Shown here: piece after piece, positions 43,963-61,000 of the stretch | Layout of the letters: every line of letters begins with the position of its first letter | How positions within the stretch are numbered: position 1 is the stretch's first letter | Source of the DNA: Archivesica marissinica | Lineage: Eukaryota; Mollusca; Bivalvia; Venerida; Vesicomyidae | Length of the DNA: 64,000 nucleotides | Direction of reading: 5' to 3' | Assembly (NCBI GenBank): GCA_014843695.1 | Contig: CM026391.1 | Span: 41,206,598-41,270,597, forward strand | Translations under genes and position numbers: made by a program | Notes under the pieces: generated by a model | What the model was told of the DNA's origin: nothing | The model's input: the letters and a program-made list of their open reading frames with translations, nothing else | Database searches by the model: none

Positions 43963-44668
43963 ATGTACATATTCAACTGGCATGTGTACATAGTCACAAA
44001 TCCAATGCACATATCCAACTGACATGTGTACATAATCACATATCCAATGCACATATCCAAGACATGTGTACATAGTAACATATCCAATGTACATATTCAA
44101 CTGACATGTGTACATAATCAAGATTCAATGCACATATCCAAATGACATGTGTACATATTCACATATCCAATGCACATATCCAACTGACATGTGTACATAT
44201 TCAAATATCCAATGCACATAACCAAGTGGCATGTGTACACAATCAAATATCCAATGCACGTAGCCAAGTGGCATGTGTACACAATCAAATATACAATGCA
44301 CATAAACAAGTGGCATGTGTACACAATCAAATATCCAATGCACATAACCAACTGACATGTGTACACAATCAAATATCCAATGCACATAACCAACTGACAT
44401 GTGTACATAGTCACATATCCAATATACATATTCAACTGGCATGTGTACATAATCACATATCCAATTCACATATGCAAGTGACATGCGTACATAATCACAT
44501 ATCCAATGCACATATCTAAGACATGTGTACATAGTCACATATCCAATGCACATATCCAAGACATGTGTACATATTCACATATCCAATGCACATATGAAAC
44601 TGACATGTGTACACACTCAAGCTCTAATGTACATATTCAACTGGCATGTGTACATAATCACATATCCA
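43963..44668. repeat. 706-bp tandem duplication, copy 1
   Basis: Matches 44669-45374 at a constant offset of 706. Shared rare variants include AATCAAGATTCAATG, GCACGTAGCC, CATATGCAAGTGACATGCG and CACTCAAGCTCTAATG. One difference seen is CACAAATCC (about 43995) against CACATATCC. Confidence 0.87.
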
Positions 44669-45374
44669 ATGTACATATTCAACTGGCATGTGTACATAGT
44701 CACATATCCAATGCACATATCCAACTGACATGTGTACATAATCACATATCCAATGCACATATCCAAGACATGTGTACATAGTAACATATCCAATGTACAT
44801 ATTCAACTGACATGTGTACATAATCAAGATTCAATGCACATATCCAAATGACATGTGTACATATTCACATATCCAATGCACATATCCAACTGACATGTGT
44901 ACATATTCAAATATCCAATGCACATAACCAAGTGGCATGTGTACACAATCAAATATCCAATGCACGTAGCCAAGTGGCATGTGTACACAATCAAATATAC
45001 AATGCACATAAACAAGTGGCATGTGTACACAATCAAATATCCAATGCACATAACCAACTGACATGTGTACACAATCAAATATCCAATGCACATAACCAAC
45101 TGACATGTGTACATAGTCACATATCCAATATACATATTCAACTGGCATGTGTACATAATCACATATCCAATTCACATATGCAAGTGACATGCGTACATAA
45201 TCACATATCCAATGCACATATCTAAGACATGTGTACATAGTCACATATCCAATGCACATATCCAAGACATGTGTACATATTCACATATCCAATGCACATA
45301 TGAAACTGACATGTGTACACACTCAAGCTCTAATGTACATATTCAACTGGCATGTGTACATAATCACATATCCA
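44669..45374. repeat. 706-bp tandem duplication, copy 2
   Basis: Adjacent partner of 43963-44668. The same block is a relative of 40650-41200, so a local tandem duplication was added to an older dispersed one. Confidence 0.87.
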
Positions 45375-47055
45375 ATGCACATATCCAACTGACATGCGTA
45401 CATAATCACATATCCAATGTAGATATTCAACTGACATGTGTACATAATCATATATGCACATATCCAACTTACATGTGTACATAATCACATATCAAATGTA
45501 CATATTCAACTGACATGTGTACATAATCAAGATCCAATGCACATATTTAACTGACATGTGTACATAATCAAATATCCAATGCACATAGCCAACTGACATG
45601 TGTAAATAATCACATATCCAATGCACATATCCAACTGACATGTGTACACAATCAAATATCCAATGCACATAAACAAGTGGCATGTGTACACTATCAAATA
45701 TCCAATGCACATAACCAACTGACATGTGTACATAATCACATATCCAATGCACATATCCAACTGACATGTGTACATAATCACATATCAAATGCACATATCC
45801 AAGACATGTGTACATAGTCACATATCCAATGCAAATATCCAACTGACATGTGTTCATAATCACATATCCAATATCCAACTGACATGTGTAAATAATCAAT
45901 ATCCAATGCACATATCCAACTGACATGTGTACATAATCACATATCCAATGCACATATCCAAGACATGTGTACATAGTCACATATCCAATGCAAATAACCA
46001 AGTGGCATGTGTACACAATCAAATATCCAATGCACATATCCAACTGAAATGCGTACATAATCACATATCCAATGCACATATCCAAAACATGTGTACATAG
46101 TCACAAATCCAATGTACATATCCAAGACATGTGTACATAGTCACATATCCAATGTACATATTCAACTGACATGTGTACATAATCACATATCCAATAAACA
46201 TATCCAAGACATGTGTACATAGTCACATATCCAATGCACATATCCAATTGACATGTGTACATAATCACATATCCAATGTACATATTCAACTGGCATGTGT
46301 ACATTATCACATATCCAATGCACATATCCAACTGACATGTGTACATAATCACATATCCAATGTACATATTCAACTGGCATGTGTACATAGTCACATATCC
46401 AATGCACATATCCAACTGACATGTGTACATAATCACATATCCAATGCACATATCCAAGAAATGTGCATATATTCACATATCCAATGTACATATTCAACTG
46501 GCATGTGTACATAGTCACATATCCAATGCACATATCCAACTGACATGTGTACATAATCAATATTCAATGCACATATCCAACTGACATGTGTACATAATCA
46601 CATATCCAATGCACATATCCAAGTCATGTGTAGATAGTCACATATCCAATGTACATATTCAACTGGCATGTGTACATAATCACATATCCAATGTACATAT
46701 TCAACTGACATGTATACATAATCACATATCCAATGCAAATATCCATGACATGTGTACATAGTCACATATCCAATGCAAATATTCAACTGACATGTGTATA
46801 TAATCACATATCCAATGCACATATCCAAGACATGTGTACATAATCAATATCCAATGCACATATACAACTGACATGTGTACATAATCACATATCCAATGCA
46901 CATATCCAAGACATGTGTACATAGTCGCATATCCAATGTACATAGTCAACAGACATGTGTACATAGTCACATATCCAATGCACATATTCAGGACATGTGT
47001 ACATAATCACATATCCAATGACCATATGAAACTGACATGTGTACACTATCAAGAA

Positions 47056-47598
47056 CCAATGTACATATTCAACTGGCATGTGTACATAGTCACATATCCA
47101 ATGCACATATCCAACTGACATGTGTACATAATCACATATCCAATGTACATATTCAACTGGCATGTGTACATAGTCACATATGCAATGCACATATCCAACT
47201 GACATGTGTACATAATCACATATCCAATGTACATATTCAACTGGCATGTGTAAATAGTCACATATCCAATGTACATATTCAACTGGCATGTGTACAAAAT
47301 CACATATCCAATGTACATATTCATTTGACATGTGTACATAATCACATATCCAATGCACATATCCAAGACATGTGTACATAGTCACATATCCAATGCACAT
47401 ATCCAACTGACATGTGTACATAATCAAGATCCAATGCACATATTTAACTGATATGTGTACATAATCAAATATCCAATGCACATAGCCAACTGACATGTGT
47501 ACATAATCACATATCCAATGCATATATCCAACTGACATGTGTACACAATCAAATATCCAATGCACATAACCAAGTGGCATGTGTACACTATCAAATAT
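47056..47598. repeat. 543-bp tandem duplication, copy 1
   Basis: Matches 47599-48141 at offset 543, sharing CATATGCAATGCAC, GTACAAAATCAC, CATATTTAACTG and CAATGCATATATCC. Differences include AAATAGTC against ACATAGTC and TTCATTTGAC against TTCAATTGAC. The length, 13 x 42 minus 3, fits 13 units with short ones among them. Confidence 0.83.
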
Positions 47599-48141
47599 CC
47601 AATGTACATATTCAACTGGCATGTGTACATAGTCACATATCCAATGCACATATCCAACTGACATGTGTACATAATCACATATCCAATGTACATATTCAAC
47701 TGGCATGTGTACATAGTCACATATGCAATGCACATATCCAACTGACATGTGTACATAATCACATATCCAATGTACATATTCAACTGGCATGTGTACATAG
47801 TCACATATCCAATGTACATATTCAACTGGCATGTGTACAAAATCACATATCCAATGTACATATTCAATTGACATGTGTACATAATCACATATCCAATGCA
47901 CATATCCAAGACATGTGTACATAGTCACATATCCAATGCACATATCCAACTGACATGTGTACATAATCAAGATCCAATGCACATATTTAACTGACATGTG
48001 TACATAATCAAATATCCAATGCACATAGCCAACTGACATGTGTACATAATCACATATCCAATGCATATATCCAACTGACATGTGTACACAATCAAATATC
48101 CAATGCACATAACCAAGTGGCATGTGTACACTATCAAATAT
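47599..48141. repeat. 543-bp tandem duplication, copy 2
   Basis: Adjacent partner of 47056-47598. Confidence 0.83.
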
Positions 48142-49049
48142 CCAATGCACATAGCCAAGTGGCATGTGTACACAATCAAATATCCAATGCACATAACCAA
48201 CTGACATGTGTACATAATCACATATCCAATGTACATATTCAACTGACATGTGTACATAATCACATATCCAATGCACATATCCAAGAAATGTGTATATATT
48301 CACATATCCAATGTACATATTCAAATGGCATGTGTACATAATCACATATCCAATGTACATATTCAACTGACATGTGTACAAAATCACATATCACATGTAC
48401 ATATCCAAGACATGTGTACATAGTCACATATCCAATGCAAATATCCAACTGACATGTGTACATAATCACATATCCAATGTACATATTCAATTGGCATGAG
48501 TTCATAGTCACATATCCAATGCACATATCCAACTGACATGTGTACATAATCACATATCCAATGCACATAGCCAACTGACATGTGTACATAATCACATATC
48601 CATTGCACATATCCAACTGACATGTATACATAATCACATATCCAATGCTCATATCCAAGACATGTGTACATAGTCACATATCCAATGCACATATCCAACT
48701 GACATGTGTACATAATCACATATCCAATATCCAACTGACATGTGTAAATAATCAATATCCAATGCACATATCCAACTGACATGTGTACATAATCAATATT
48801 CAATGCACATATTCAACTGACATGTGTACATAATCACATATCCAATGCACATATCCAAGACATGTGTACATAGTCACATATCCAATGTACATATTCAACT
48901 GACATGTGTACATAGTCACATATCCAATGCACATATTCAAGACATGTGTACATAGTCACATATCCAATGTACATATTCAACTGACATGTGTACATAGTCA
49001 CATATCCAATGTACATATTCAACTGGCATGTGTACATAATCACATATCC

Positions 49050-52000
49050 AATGACCATATGAAACTGACATGTGTACACTATCAAGATTCAATGTACATA
49101 TTCAACTGGCATGTGTACATAGTCACATATCCAATGCACATATCCAACTGACATTTGTACATAATCACATATCCAATGTACATATTCAACTGGCATGTGT
49201 ACATAGTCACATATGCAATGCACATATCCAACTGACATGTGTACATAATCACATATCCAATGTACATATTCAACTGGCATGTGTACATAGTCACATATCC
49301 AATGCACATATCCAACTGACATGTGTACATAATCACATATCCAATGCACATATCCAAGAAATGTGTACATATTCACATATCCAATGTACATATTCAACTG
49401 GCATGTGTACATAATCACATATCCAATGTACATATTCAATTGACATGTGTACATAATCACATATCCAATGCACATATCCAAGATATGTGTACATAGTCAC
49501 ATATCCAATGCACTTATCCAACTGACATGTGTACATAATCACATATCCTATGCACATATCCAACCGATATCCAATGTACATATTCAACTGACATGTGTAC
49601 ATAATCAAATATCCACATATCCAACTAACATGTGTACATAATCACATATCAAATGTACATATTCAACTGACATGTGTACATAATCAAGATCCAATCCACA
49701 TATTCAACTGACATGTGTACATAATCAAATATCCAATGCACATAACCAAGTGGCATGTGTACACAATCAAATATCCAATGCACATAACCAACTGACATGT
49801 GTACATAATCACATATCCAATGTACATATTCAACTGACATGTGTACATAATCACATATCCAAAGTACATATCCAAGACATGTGTACATAGTCACATATCC
49901 AATGCACATATCCAACTGACATGTGTACATAATCACATATCCAATGTACATATTCAACTGGCATGAGTACATAGTCACATATCCAATGCACATATCCAAC
50001 TGACATGTGTACATAATCACATATCCAATGCACATAACCAAGTGACATGTGTAAATAATCACATATCCAATTCACATATCCAACTGACATGTGTACATAA
50101 TCACATATCCAATGCACATATCCAAGACATGTGTACATAGTCACATATCCAATGCACATATCCAACTGACATGTGTACATAATCACATATCCAATATCCA
50201 ACTGACATGTGTAAATAATCAATATCCAATGCACATATCCAACTGACATGTGTACATAATCACATATCCAATGCACATATCCAAGACATGTGTACATAGT
50301 CACATATCCAATGCACATAACCAAGTGGCATGTGTACACAATCAAATATCCAATGCACATATCCAACTTACATGCGTACATAATCACATATCCAATGCAC
50401 ATATCCAAGACATGTGTACATAGTCACAAATACAATGCACATATCCAAGACATGTGTACATAGTCAAATATCCAATGTACATATTCAACTGGCATGCGTA
50501 CATAGTCACATATCCAATGCACATATCCAACTGACATGTGTACATAATCACATATCCAATGTACATATTCAGCTGGCATGTGTACATAGTCACATATCCA
50601 ATGCACATATCCAAACGACATGTGTACATAATCAATATCCAATGCACATATCCAACTGACATGTGTTCATAATCACATATCCAATGCACATATCCAATAC
50701 ATGTGTACATAGTAACATATCCAATGCACATAACCAACTGACATGTGTACATAATCACATATCCAATGCACATATCCAACTGACATGTGTACATAATCAC
50801 ATATCCAATGTACATATTGAACTGGCATGTGTACATAATCAAGATCCAATGCAAATATCCAACTGACATGTGTACATAGTCACATATCCAATGCACATAA
50901 CCAACTGACATGTGTACATAATCAAATATCCAATGCAAATAACCAAGTGGCATGTGTACTCAATCAAATATCCAATGCACATAACCAACTGACATGTGTA
51001 CATAATCAAATATCCAATGTACATATTCAACTGACATATGTACATAATCACATATCCAATGTACATATCCAATTGACATGTGTACATAGTCACATATCCA
51101 ATGCATATATCCAACTGACATGTGTACATAATCACATATCCAATGTACATAATCAACTGGCATGTGTACAAAGTCACATATCCAATGCACATATCCAACT
51201 GACATGTGTACATAATCAATATTCAATGCATATATCCAACTGACTTGTGTACATAATCACATATCCAATGCACATAGCCAAGACATGTGAACATAGTCAC
51301 ATATCCAATGTACATATTCAACTGACATGTGTACATAGTCACATATCCAATGCACATATTCAAGACATGTGTACAGAATCACATATCCAATGACCATATG
51401 AAACTGACATGTGTACACTATTAAGATCCAATGTACATATTCAACTGGCATGTGTACATAGTCACATATCCAATGCACCTATCCAACTGACATGTGTACA
51501 TAATCACATATCCAATGTACATATTCAGCTGGCATGTGTACATAGTCACATATCCAATGCACATATCCAACTGACATGTGTACATAATCAATATCCAATG
51601 CACATATTCAACTGACATGTGTACATAATCACATATGCAATGTTCATATCCAACTGACATGTGTACATAATCACATATCCAATGTACATATTCAACTGAC
51701 ATGTGTACACACATATGCACATATCCAACTGACATGTGTACATAATCACATATCAAATGTACATATTCAACTGACATGTGTACATAATCAAGATCCAATG
51801 CACATATTCAACTGACATGTGTACATAATCACATTTCCAATGCACATAGCCAACTGACATGTATACATAATCACATATCCAATGCACATATCCAACTGAC
51901 ATGTGTACACAATCAAATATCCAATGCACATAGCCAAGTGGCATGTGTACACAATCAAATATCCAATGCACATAACCAACTGACATGTGTACATAATCAC

Positions 52001-55000
52001 ATATCCTATGTACATATTCAACTGACATGTGTACATAGTCACATATCCAATGTACATATTCAACTGACATGTGTACACACATATGCACATATCCAACTGA
52101 CATGTGTACATAGTCACATATCCAATGTACATATTCAACTGGCATGTGTACATAATCACATATCCAATGCACATATCCAACTGACATGTGTACATAATCA
52201 CATATCCAATGCATATATACAAGACATGTGTACATAATCACATATCCAATGCACATATCCAACTGACATGTGTACACAATCAAATATGCAATGCACATAG
52301 CCAAGTGGCATGTGTACACAATCAAATATCCAATGCACATAACCAACTGACATGTGTACATAATCACATATCCTATGTACATATTCAACTGACATGTGTA
52401 CATAGTCACATATCCAATGTACATATTCAACTGGCATGTGTACATAATCACATATCCAATGCACATATCCAACTGACATGTGAACATAATCACATATCCA
52501 ATGCATATATACAAGACATGTGTACATAGTTACATATCCAATGCATATATCCAACTGACATGTGTAAATAATCAATATCCAATGCACATATCCAACTGAC
52601 ATGTGTACATAATCACATATCCAAGACATGTGTACATAGTCACATATCTAATGCACATATTCAACTGACATGTGTACATATTAACATATCCAATGCACAT
52701 AACCAACTGACATGTGTACATAATCACATATCCAATGCACATATCCAACTGACATGTGTACATAATCACATATCCAATGTACATATTCAGCTGGCATGTG
52801 TACATAGTCACATATCCAATGCACATATCCAACTGACATGTGTACATAATCAATATCCAATGCACATATCCAACTGACATGTGTACATAATCACATATCC
52901 AATGCTCATATCCAAGACATGTGTACATAGTAACATATCCAATGTACATATTCAACTGAAATGTGTACATAATCAAATATCCAATGCACATATTCAACTG
53001 ACATGTGTACATAATCACATATCCAATGCACATATCCAACTGACATGTGTACATAATCACATATCCAATGTACATATTCAACTGACATGTGTACATACAT
53101 ATGCACATATCCAACTGACATGTGTACATAATCACATATCAAATGTACATATTCCACTGACATGTGTACATAATCAAGATCCAATGCACATATTCAACTG
53201 ACATGTTTACATAATCACATATCCAATGCACATAGCCAACTGACATGTATACATAATCACATATCCAATGCACATATCCAACTGACATGTGTACACAATC
53301 AAATATCCAATGCACATAGCCAAGTGGCATGTGTACACAATCAAATATCCAATGCACATAACCAACTGACATGTGTACATAATCACATATCCAATGTACA
53401 TATTCAACTGACATGTGTACATAGTCACATATCCAATGTACATATTCAACTGGCATGTGTACATAATCACATATCCAATGCACATATCTAACTGACATGT
53501 GTACATAATCACATATCCAATGCATATATACAAGACATGTGTACATAGTTACATATCCAATGCATATATCCAACTGACATGTGTAAATAATCAATATCCA
53601 ATGCACATATCCAACTGACATGTGTACATAATCACATATCCAATGCACATATCCAAGACATGTGTACATAGTCACATATCCAATGCACATATTCAACTGA
53701 CATGTGTACATATTAACATATCCAATGCACATAACCAACTGACATGTGTACATAATCACATATCCAATGCACATATCCAACTGACATGTGTACATAATCA
53801 CATATCCAATGTACATATTGAACTGGCATGTGTACATAATCAAGATCCAATGCACATATCCAACTGACATGTGTACATAGTCACATATCCAATGCACATA
53901 ACCAACTGACATGTGTACATAATCAAATATCCAATGCAAATAACCAAGTGGCATGTGTACACAATCAAATATCCAATGCACATAACCAACTGACATGTGT
54001 ACATAATCACATATCCAATGTACATAATCAACTGGCATGTGTACAAAGTCACATATCCAATGCACATATCCAACTGACATGTGTACATAATCAATATTCA
54101 ATGCATATATCCAACTGACTTGTGTACATAATCACATATCCAATGCACATATCCAAGACATGTGAACATAGTCACATATCCAATGTACATATTCAACTGA
54201 CATGTGTACATAGTCACATATGCAATGCACATATCCAACTGACATGTGTACATAATCACATATCCAATGTACATATTCAACTGGCATGTGTACATAGTCA
54301 CATATCCAATGCACATATCCAACTGACATGTGTACATAATCACATATCCAATGCACATATCCAAGAAATGTGTACATATTCACATATCCAATGTACATAT
54401 TCAACTGGCATGTGTACATAATCACATATCCAATGTACATATTCAATTGACATGTGTACATAATCACATATCCAATGCACATATCCAAGATATGTGTACA
54501 TAGTCACATATCCAATGCACTTATCCAACTGACATGTGTACATAATCACATATCCAATGTACATATTCAACTGGCATGTGTACATAGTCACATATCCAAT
54601 GCACATATCCAACTGACATGTGTACATAATCACATATCCTATGCACATATCCAACCGATATCCAATGTACATATTCAACTGACATGTGTACATAATCAAA
54701 TATCCACATATCCAACTAACATGTGTACATAATCACATATCAAATGTACATATTCAACTGACATGTGTACATAATCAAGATCCAATCCACATATTCAACT
54801 GACATGTGTACATAATCACATATCCAATGCACATAGTCAACTGACATGTGTACACAATCAAATAGCCAATGCACATAGCCAAGTGGCATGTGTACACAAT
54901 CAAATATCCAATGCACATAACCAACTGACATGTGTACATAATCACATATCCAATGTACATATTCAAATGACATGTGTACATAATCACATATCCAATGCAC

Positions 55001-58000
55001 ATATCCAAGACATGTGTACATAGTCACATATCCAATGTACATATTCAAATGGCATGTGTAGATAATCACATATCCAATGCACATATCCAACTGACATTTG
55101 TACATAATCACATATCCAATGCACATACCCAAGAAATGTGTATATATTCACATATCCAATGTACATATTCAACTGGCATGTGTACATAATCACATATCCA
55201 ATGAACATATCCAACTGACATGTGTACATAATCACATATCCAATGCACATATCCAAGACATGTGTATATAGTCACATATCCAATGCACATAACCAAGTGG
55301 CATGTGTACACAATCAAATATCCAATGCACATATCCAACTTACATGCGTACATAATCACATATCCAATGCACATATCCAAGACATGTGTACATAGTCACA
55401 AATCCAATGCACATACCCAAGACATGTGTACATAGTCAAATATCCAATGTACATATTCAACTGGCATGTGTACATAATCACATATCCAATGTACATATTC
55501 AACTGACATGTGTACATAAACACATATCCAATATACATATTCAACAGGCATGTGTACATAGTCACATATCCAATGCACATATCCAACTGACATGTGAACA
55601 TAATCACATATCAAATGTACATATTCAGCTGGCATGTGTACATAGTCACATATCCAATGCACATATCCAACTGACATGTGTACATAATCACATATCCAAT
55701 GTACTTATTCAACTGGCATGTGTAAATAGTCACATATCCAATGCACATATCTAACTGACATGTGTACATAGTCACATATCCAATGCACATATCCAACTGA
55801 CATGTGTACATAATCACATATCCAATGTACATATTCAACTGGCATGTGTGCATAGTCACATATCCAATGCACATATCCAACTGACATGTGTACATAATCA
55901 CATATCCAATGTACATATTCAGCTGGCATGTGTACATAGTCACATATCCAATGCACATATCCAACTGACATGTGTACATAATCAATATCCAATGCACATA
56001 TCCAACTGACATGTGTACATAATCACATATCCAATGCACATATCCAAGACATGTGTACATAGTAACATATCCAATGTACATATTCAACTGAAATGTGTAC
56101 ATAATCAAATATCCAATGCACATATTCAAATGACATGTGTACATAATCACATATGCAATGCACATATCCAACTGACATGTGTACATAATTATATATCCAA
56201 TGTACATATTCAACTGACATGTGTACATACATATGCACATATCCAACTGACATGTGTACATAATCACATATCAAATGTACATATTCAACTGACATGTGTA
56301 CATAATCAAGATCCAATGCACATATTCAACTGACATGTGTACATAATCACATATCCAATGCACATAGCCAACTGACATGTATACATAATCACATATCCAA
56401 TGCACATATCCAACTGACATGTGTACACAATCAAATATCCAATGCACATAGCCAAGTGGCATGTGTACACAATCAAATATCCAATGCACATAACCAACTG
56501 ACATGTGTACATAATCACATATCCAATGTACATATTCAACTGACATGTGTACATAGTCACATATCCAATGTACATATTCAACTAGCATGTGCACATAATC
56601 ACATATCCAATGCAAATATCCAACTGACATGTGTACATAATCACATATCCAATGCATATATACAAGACATGTGTACATAGTTACATATCCAATGCATATA
56701 TCCAACTGACATGTGTAAATAATCAATATCCAATGCACATATCCAACTGACATGTGTACATAATCAATATCCAATGCACATATCCAAGACATGTGTACAT
56801 AGTCACATTTCCAATGCACATATCCATCTGACATGTGTACATAATCACATATCCAATGTACATATTCAACTGGCATGTGTGCATAGTCACATATCCAATG
56901 CACATATCCAACTGACATGTGTACATAATCACATATCCAATGTACATATTCAGCTGGCATGTGTACATAGTCACATATCCAATGCACATATCCAACTGAC
57001 ATGTGTACATAATCAATATCCAATGCACATATCCAACTGACATGTGTACATAATCACATATCCAATGCACATATCCAAGACATGTGTACATAGTAACATA
57101 TCCAATGTACATATTCAACTGAAATGTGTACATAATCAAATATCCAATGCACATATTCAACTGACATGTGTACATAATCACATATGCAATGCACATATCC
57201 AACTGACATGTGTACATAATCACATATCCAATGTACCTATTCAACTGACATGTGTACATACATATGCACATATCCAACTGACATGTGTACATAATCACAT
57301 ATCAAATGTACATATTCAACTGACATGTGTACATAATCAAGATCCAATGCACATATTCAACTGACATGTGTACATAATCACATATCCAATGCACATAGCC
57401 AACTGACATGTATACATAATCACATATCCAATGCACATATCCAACTGACATGTGTACACAATCAAATATCCAATGCACATAGCCAAGTGGCATGTGTACA
57501 CAATCAAATATCCAATGCACATAACCAACTGACATGTGTACATAATCACATATCCAATGTACATATTCAACTGACATGTGTACAGAGTCACATATCCAAT
57601 GTACATATTCAACTGGCATGTGTACATAATCACATATCCAATGCACATATCCAACTGACATGTGTACATAATCACATATCCAATGCATATATACAAGACA
57701 TGTGTACATAGTTACATATCCAATGCATATATCCAACTGACATGTGTACATAATCAATATCCAATGCACATATCCAACTGACATGTGTACATAATCACAT
57801 ATCCAATGCACATATCCAAGACATGTGTACATAGTCACATATCCAATGCACATATTCAACTGACATGTGTACATAATCACATATCCAATGCACATATTCA
57901 ACTGACATGTGTACATAATCACATATCCAATGCACATATCCAACTGACATGTGTACATAATCACATATCCAATGTACATATTCAACTGACATGTGTACAT

Positions 58001-61000
58001 ACATATGCACATATCCAACTGACATGTGTACATAATCACATATCAAATGTACATATTCCACTGCCATGTGTACATAATCAAGATCCAATGCACATATTCA
58101 ACTGACATGTGTACATAATCACATATCCAATGCACATAGCCAACTGACATGTATACATAATCACATATCCAATGCACATATCCAACTGACATGTGTACAT
58201 AGACACATATCCAATGTACATATTCAACTGGCATGTGTATATAATCACATATCCAATGCACATATCCAACTGACATGTGTACATAATCACATATCCAATG
58301 CATATATACAAGACATGTGTACATAGTTACATATCCAATGCATATATCCAACTGACATGTGTAAATAATCAATATCCAATGCACATATCCAACTGACATG
58401 TGTACATAATCACATATCCAATGCACATATCCAAGACATGTGTACATAGTCACATATCCAATGCACATATCCAACTGACATGTGTACATAATCAATATCC
58501 AATGCACATATCCAACTGACATGTGTACATAATCACATATCCAATGCACATATCCAAGACATGTGTACATAGTAACATATCCAATGTACATATTCAACTG
58601 AAATGTGTACATAATCAAATATCCAATGCACATATTCAACTGACATGTGTACATAATCACATATCCAATGCACATATCCAACTGACATGTGTACATAATC
58701 ACATATCCAATGTACATATTCAACTGACATGTGTACATACATATGCACATATCCAACTGACATGTTTACATAATCACATATCAAATGTACATATTCCACT
58801 GCCATGTGTACATAATCAAGATCCAATGCACATATTCAACTGACATGTGTACATAATCACATATCCAATGTACATATTCAACTGGCATGTGTATATAATC
58901 ACATATCCAATGCAAATATCCAACTGACATGTGTACATAATCACATATCCAATGCATATATACAAGACATGTGTACATAGTTACATATCCAATGCATATA
59001 TCCAACTGACATGTGTAAATAATCAATATCCAATGCACATATCCAACTGACATGTGTACATAATCACATATCCAATGCACATATCCAAGACATGTGTACA
59101 TAGTCACATATCCAATGCACATATTCAACTGACATGTGTACATATTAACATATCCAATGCACATAACCAACTGACATGTGTACATAATCACATATCCAAT
59201 GCACATATCCAACTGACATGTGTACATAATCACATATCCAATGTACATATTGAACTGGCATGTGTACATAATCAAGATCCAATGCACATATCCAACTGAC
59301 ATGTGTACATAGTCACATATCCAATGCACATAACCAACTGACATGTGTACATAATCAAATATCCAATGCACATAACCAAGTGGCATGTGTACACAATCAA
59401 ATATCCAATGCACATAACCAACTGACATGTGTACATAATCACATATCCAATGTACATAATCAACTGGCATGTGTACAAAGTCACATATCCAATGCACATA
59501 TCCAACTGACATGTGTACATAATCAATATTCAATGCATATATCCAACTGACTTGTGTACATAATCACATATCCAATGCACATATCCAAGACATGTGAACA
59601 TAGTCACATATCCAATGTACATATTCAACTGACATGTGTACATAGTCACATATCCAATGCACATATTCAAGACATGTGTACAGAATCACATATCCAATGA
59701 CCATATGAAACTGACATGTGTACACTATCAAGATCCAATGTACATATTCAACTGGCATGTGTACATAGTCACATATCCAATGCACATATCCAACTGACAT
59801 TTGTACATAATCACATATCCAATGTACATATTCAACTGACATGTGTACATAATCACATATCCAATGTACATATTCAACTGGCATGTGTACATAGTCACAT
59901 ATCCAATGCACATATCCAACTGAATTGTGTACATAATCACATATCCAATGCACATATCCAAGAAATGTGTACATATTCACATATCCAATGTACATATTCA
60001 ACTGGCATGTGTACATAATCACATATCCAATGTACATATTCAATTGTCATGTGTACATAATCACATATCCAATGCACATATCCAAGATATGTGTACATAG
60101 TCACATATCCAATGCACTTATCCAACTGACATGTGTACATAATCACATATCCAATGTACATATTCAACTGGCATGTGTACATAGTCACATATCCAATGCA
60201 CATATCCAACTGACATGTGTACATAATCACATATCCTATGCACATATCCAACCGATATCCAATGTACATATTCAACTGACATGTGTACATAATCAAATAT
60301 CCACATATCCAACTAACATGTGTACATAATCACATATCAAATGTACATATTCAACTGATATGTGTACATAATCAAGATCCAATCCACATATTCAACTGAC
60401 ATGTGTACATAATCACATATCCAATGCACATAGTCAACTGACATGTGTACACAATCAAATATCCAATGCACATAATCAAGTGGCATGTGTACACAATCAA
60501 ATATCCAATGCACATAACCAACTGACATGTGTACATAGTCACATATCCAATGTACATATTCAAATGGCATGTGTAGATAGTCACATATCCAATGCACATA
60601 TCCAACTGACATTTGTACATAATCACATATCCAATGCACATATCCAAGAAATGTGTATATAATCACATATCCAATGTACATATTCAACTGGCATGTGTAC
60701 ATAATCACATATCCAATGTACATATTCAACTGACATGTGTACATAATCACATATCCAAAGTACATATCCAAGACATGTGTACATAGTCACATATCCAATG
60801 CACATATCCAACTGGCATGTGTACATAATCACATATCCAATGTACATATTCAACTGGCATGAGTACATAGTCACATATCCAATGCACATATCCAACTGAC
60901 ATGTGTACATAATCACATATCCAATGCACATAACCAACTGACATGTGTAAATAATCACATATCCAATGCACATATCCAACTGATATGTGTACATAATCAC

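Noticed and set aside
46885..48387. 500-codon minus-strand open frame with a 14-residue repeat
   Set aside because: It is a translation of the 42-bp satellite. Equivalent open frames exist on the other strand and in other frames, and the frame ends wherever a 40- or 41-bp unit occurs.
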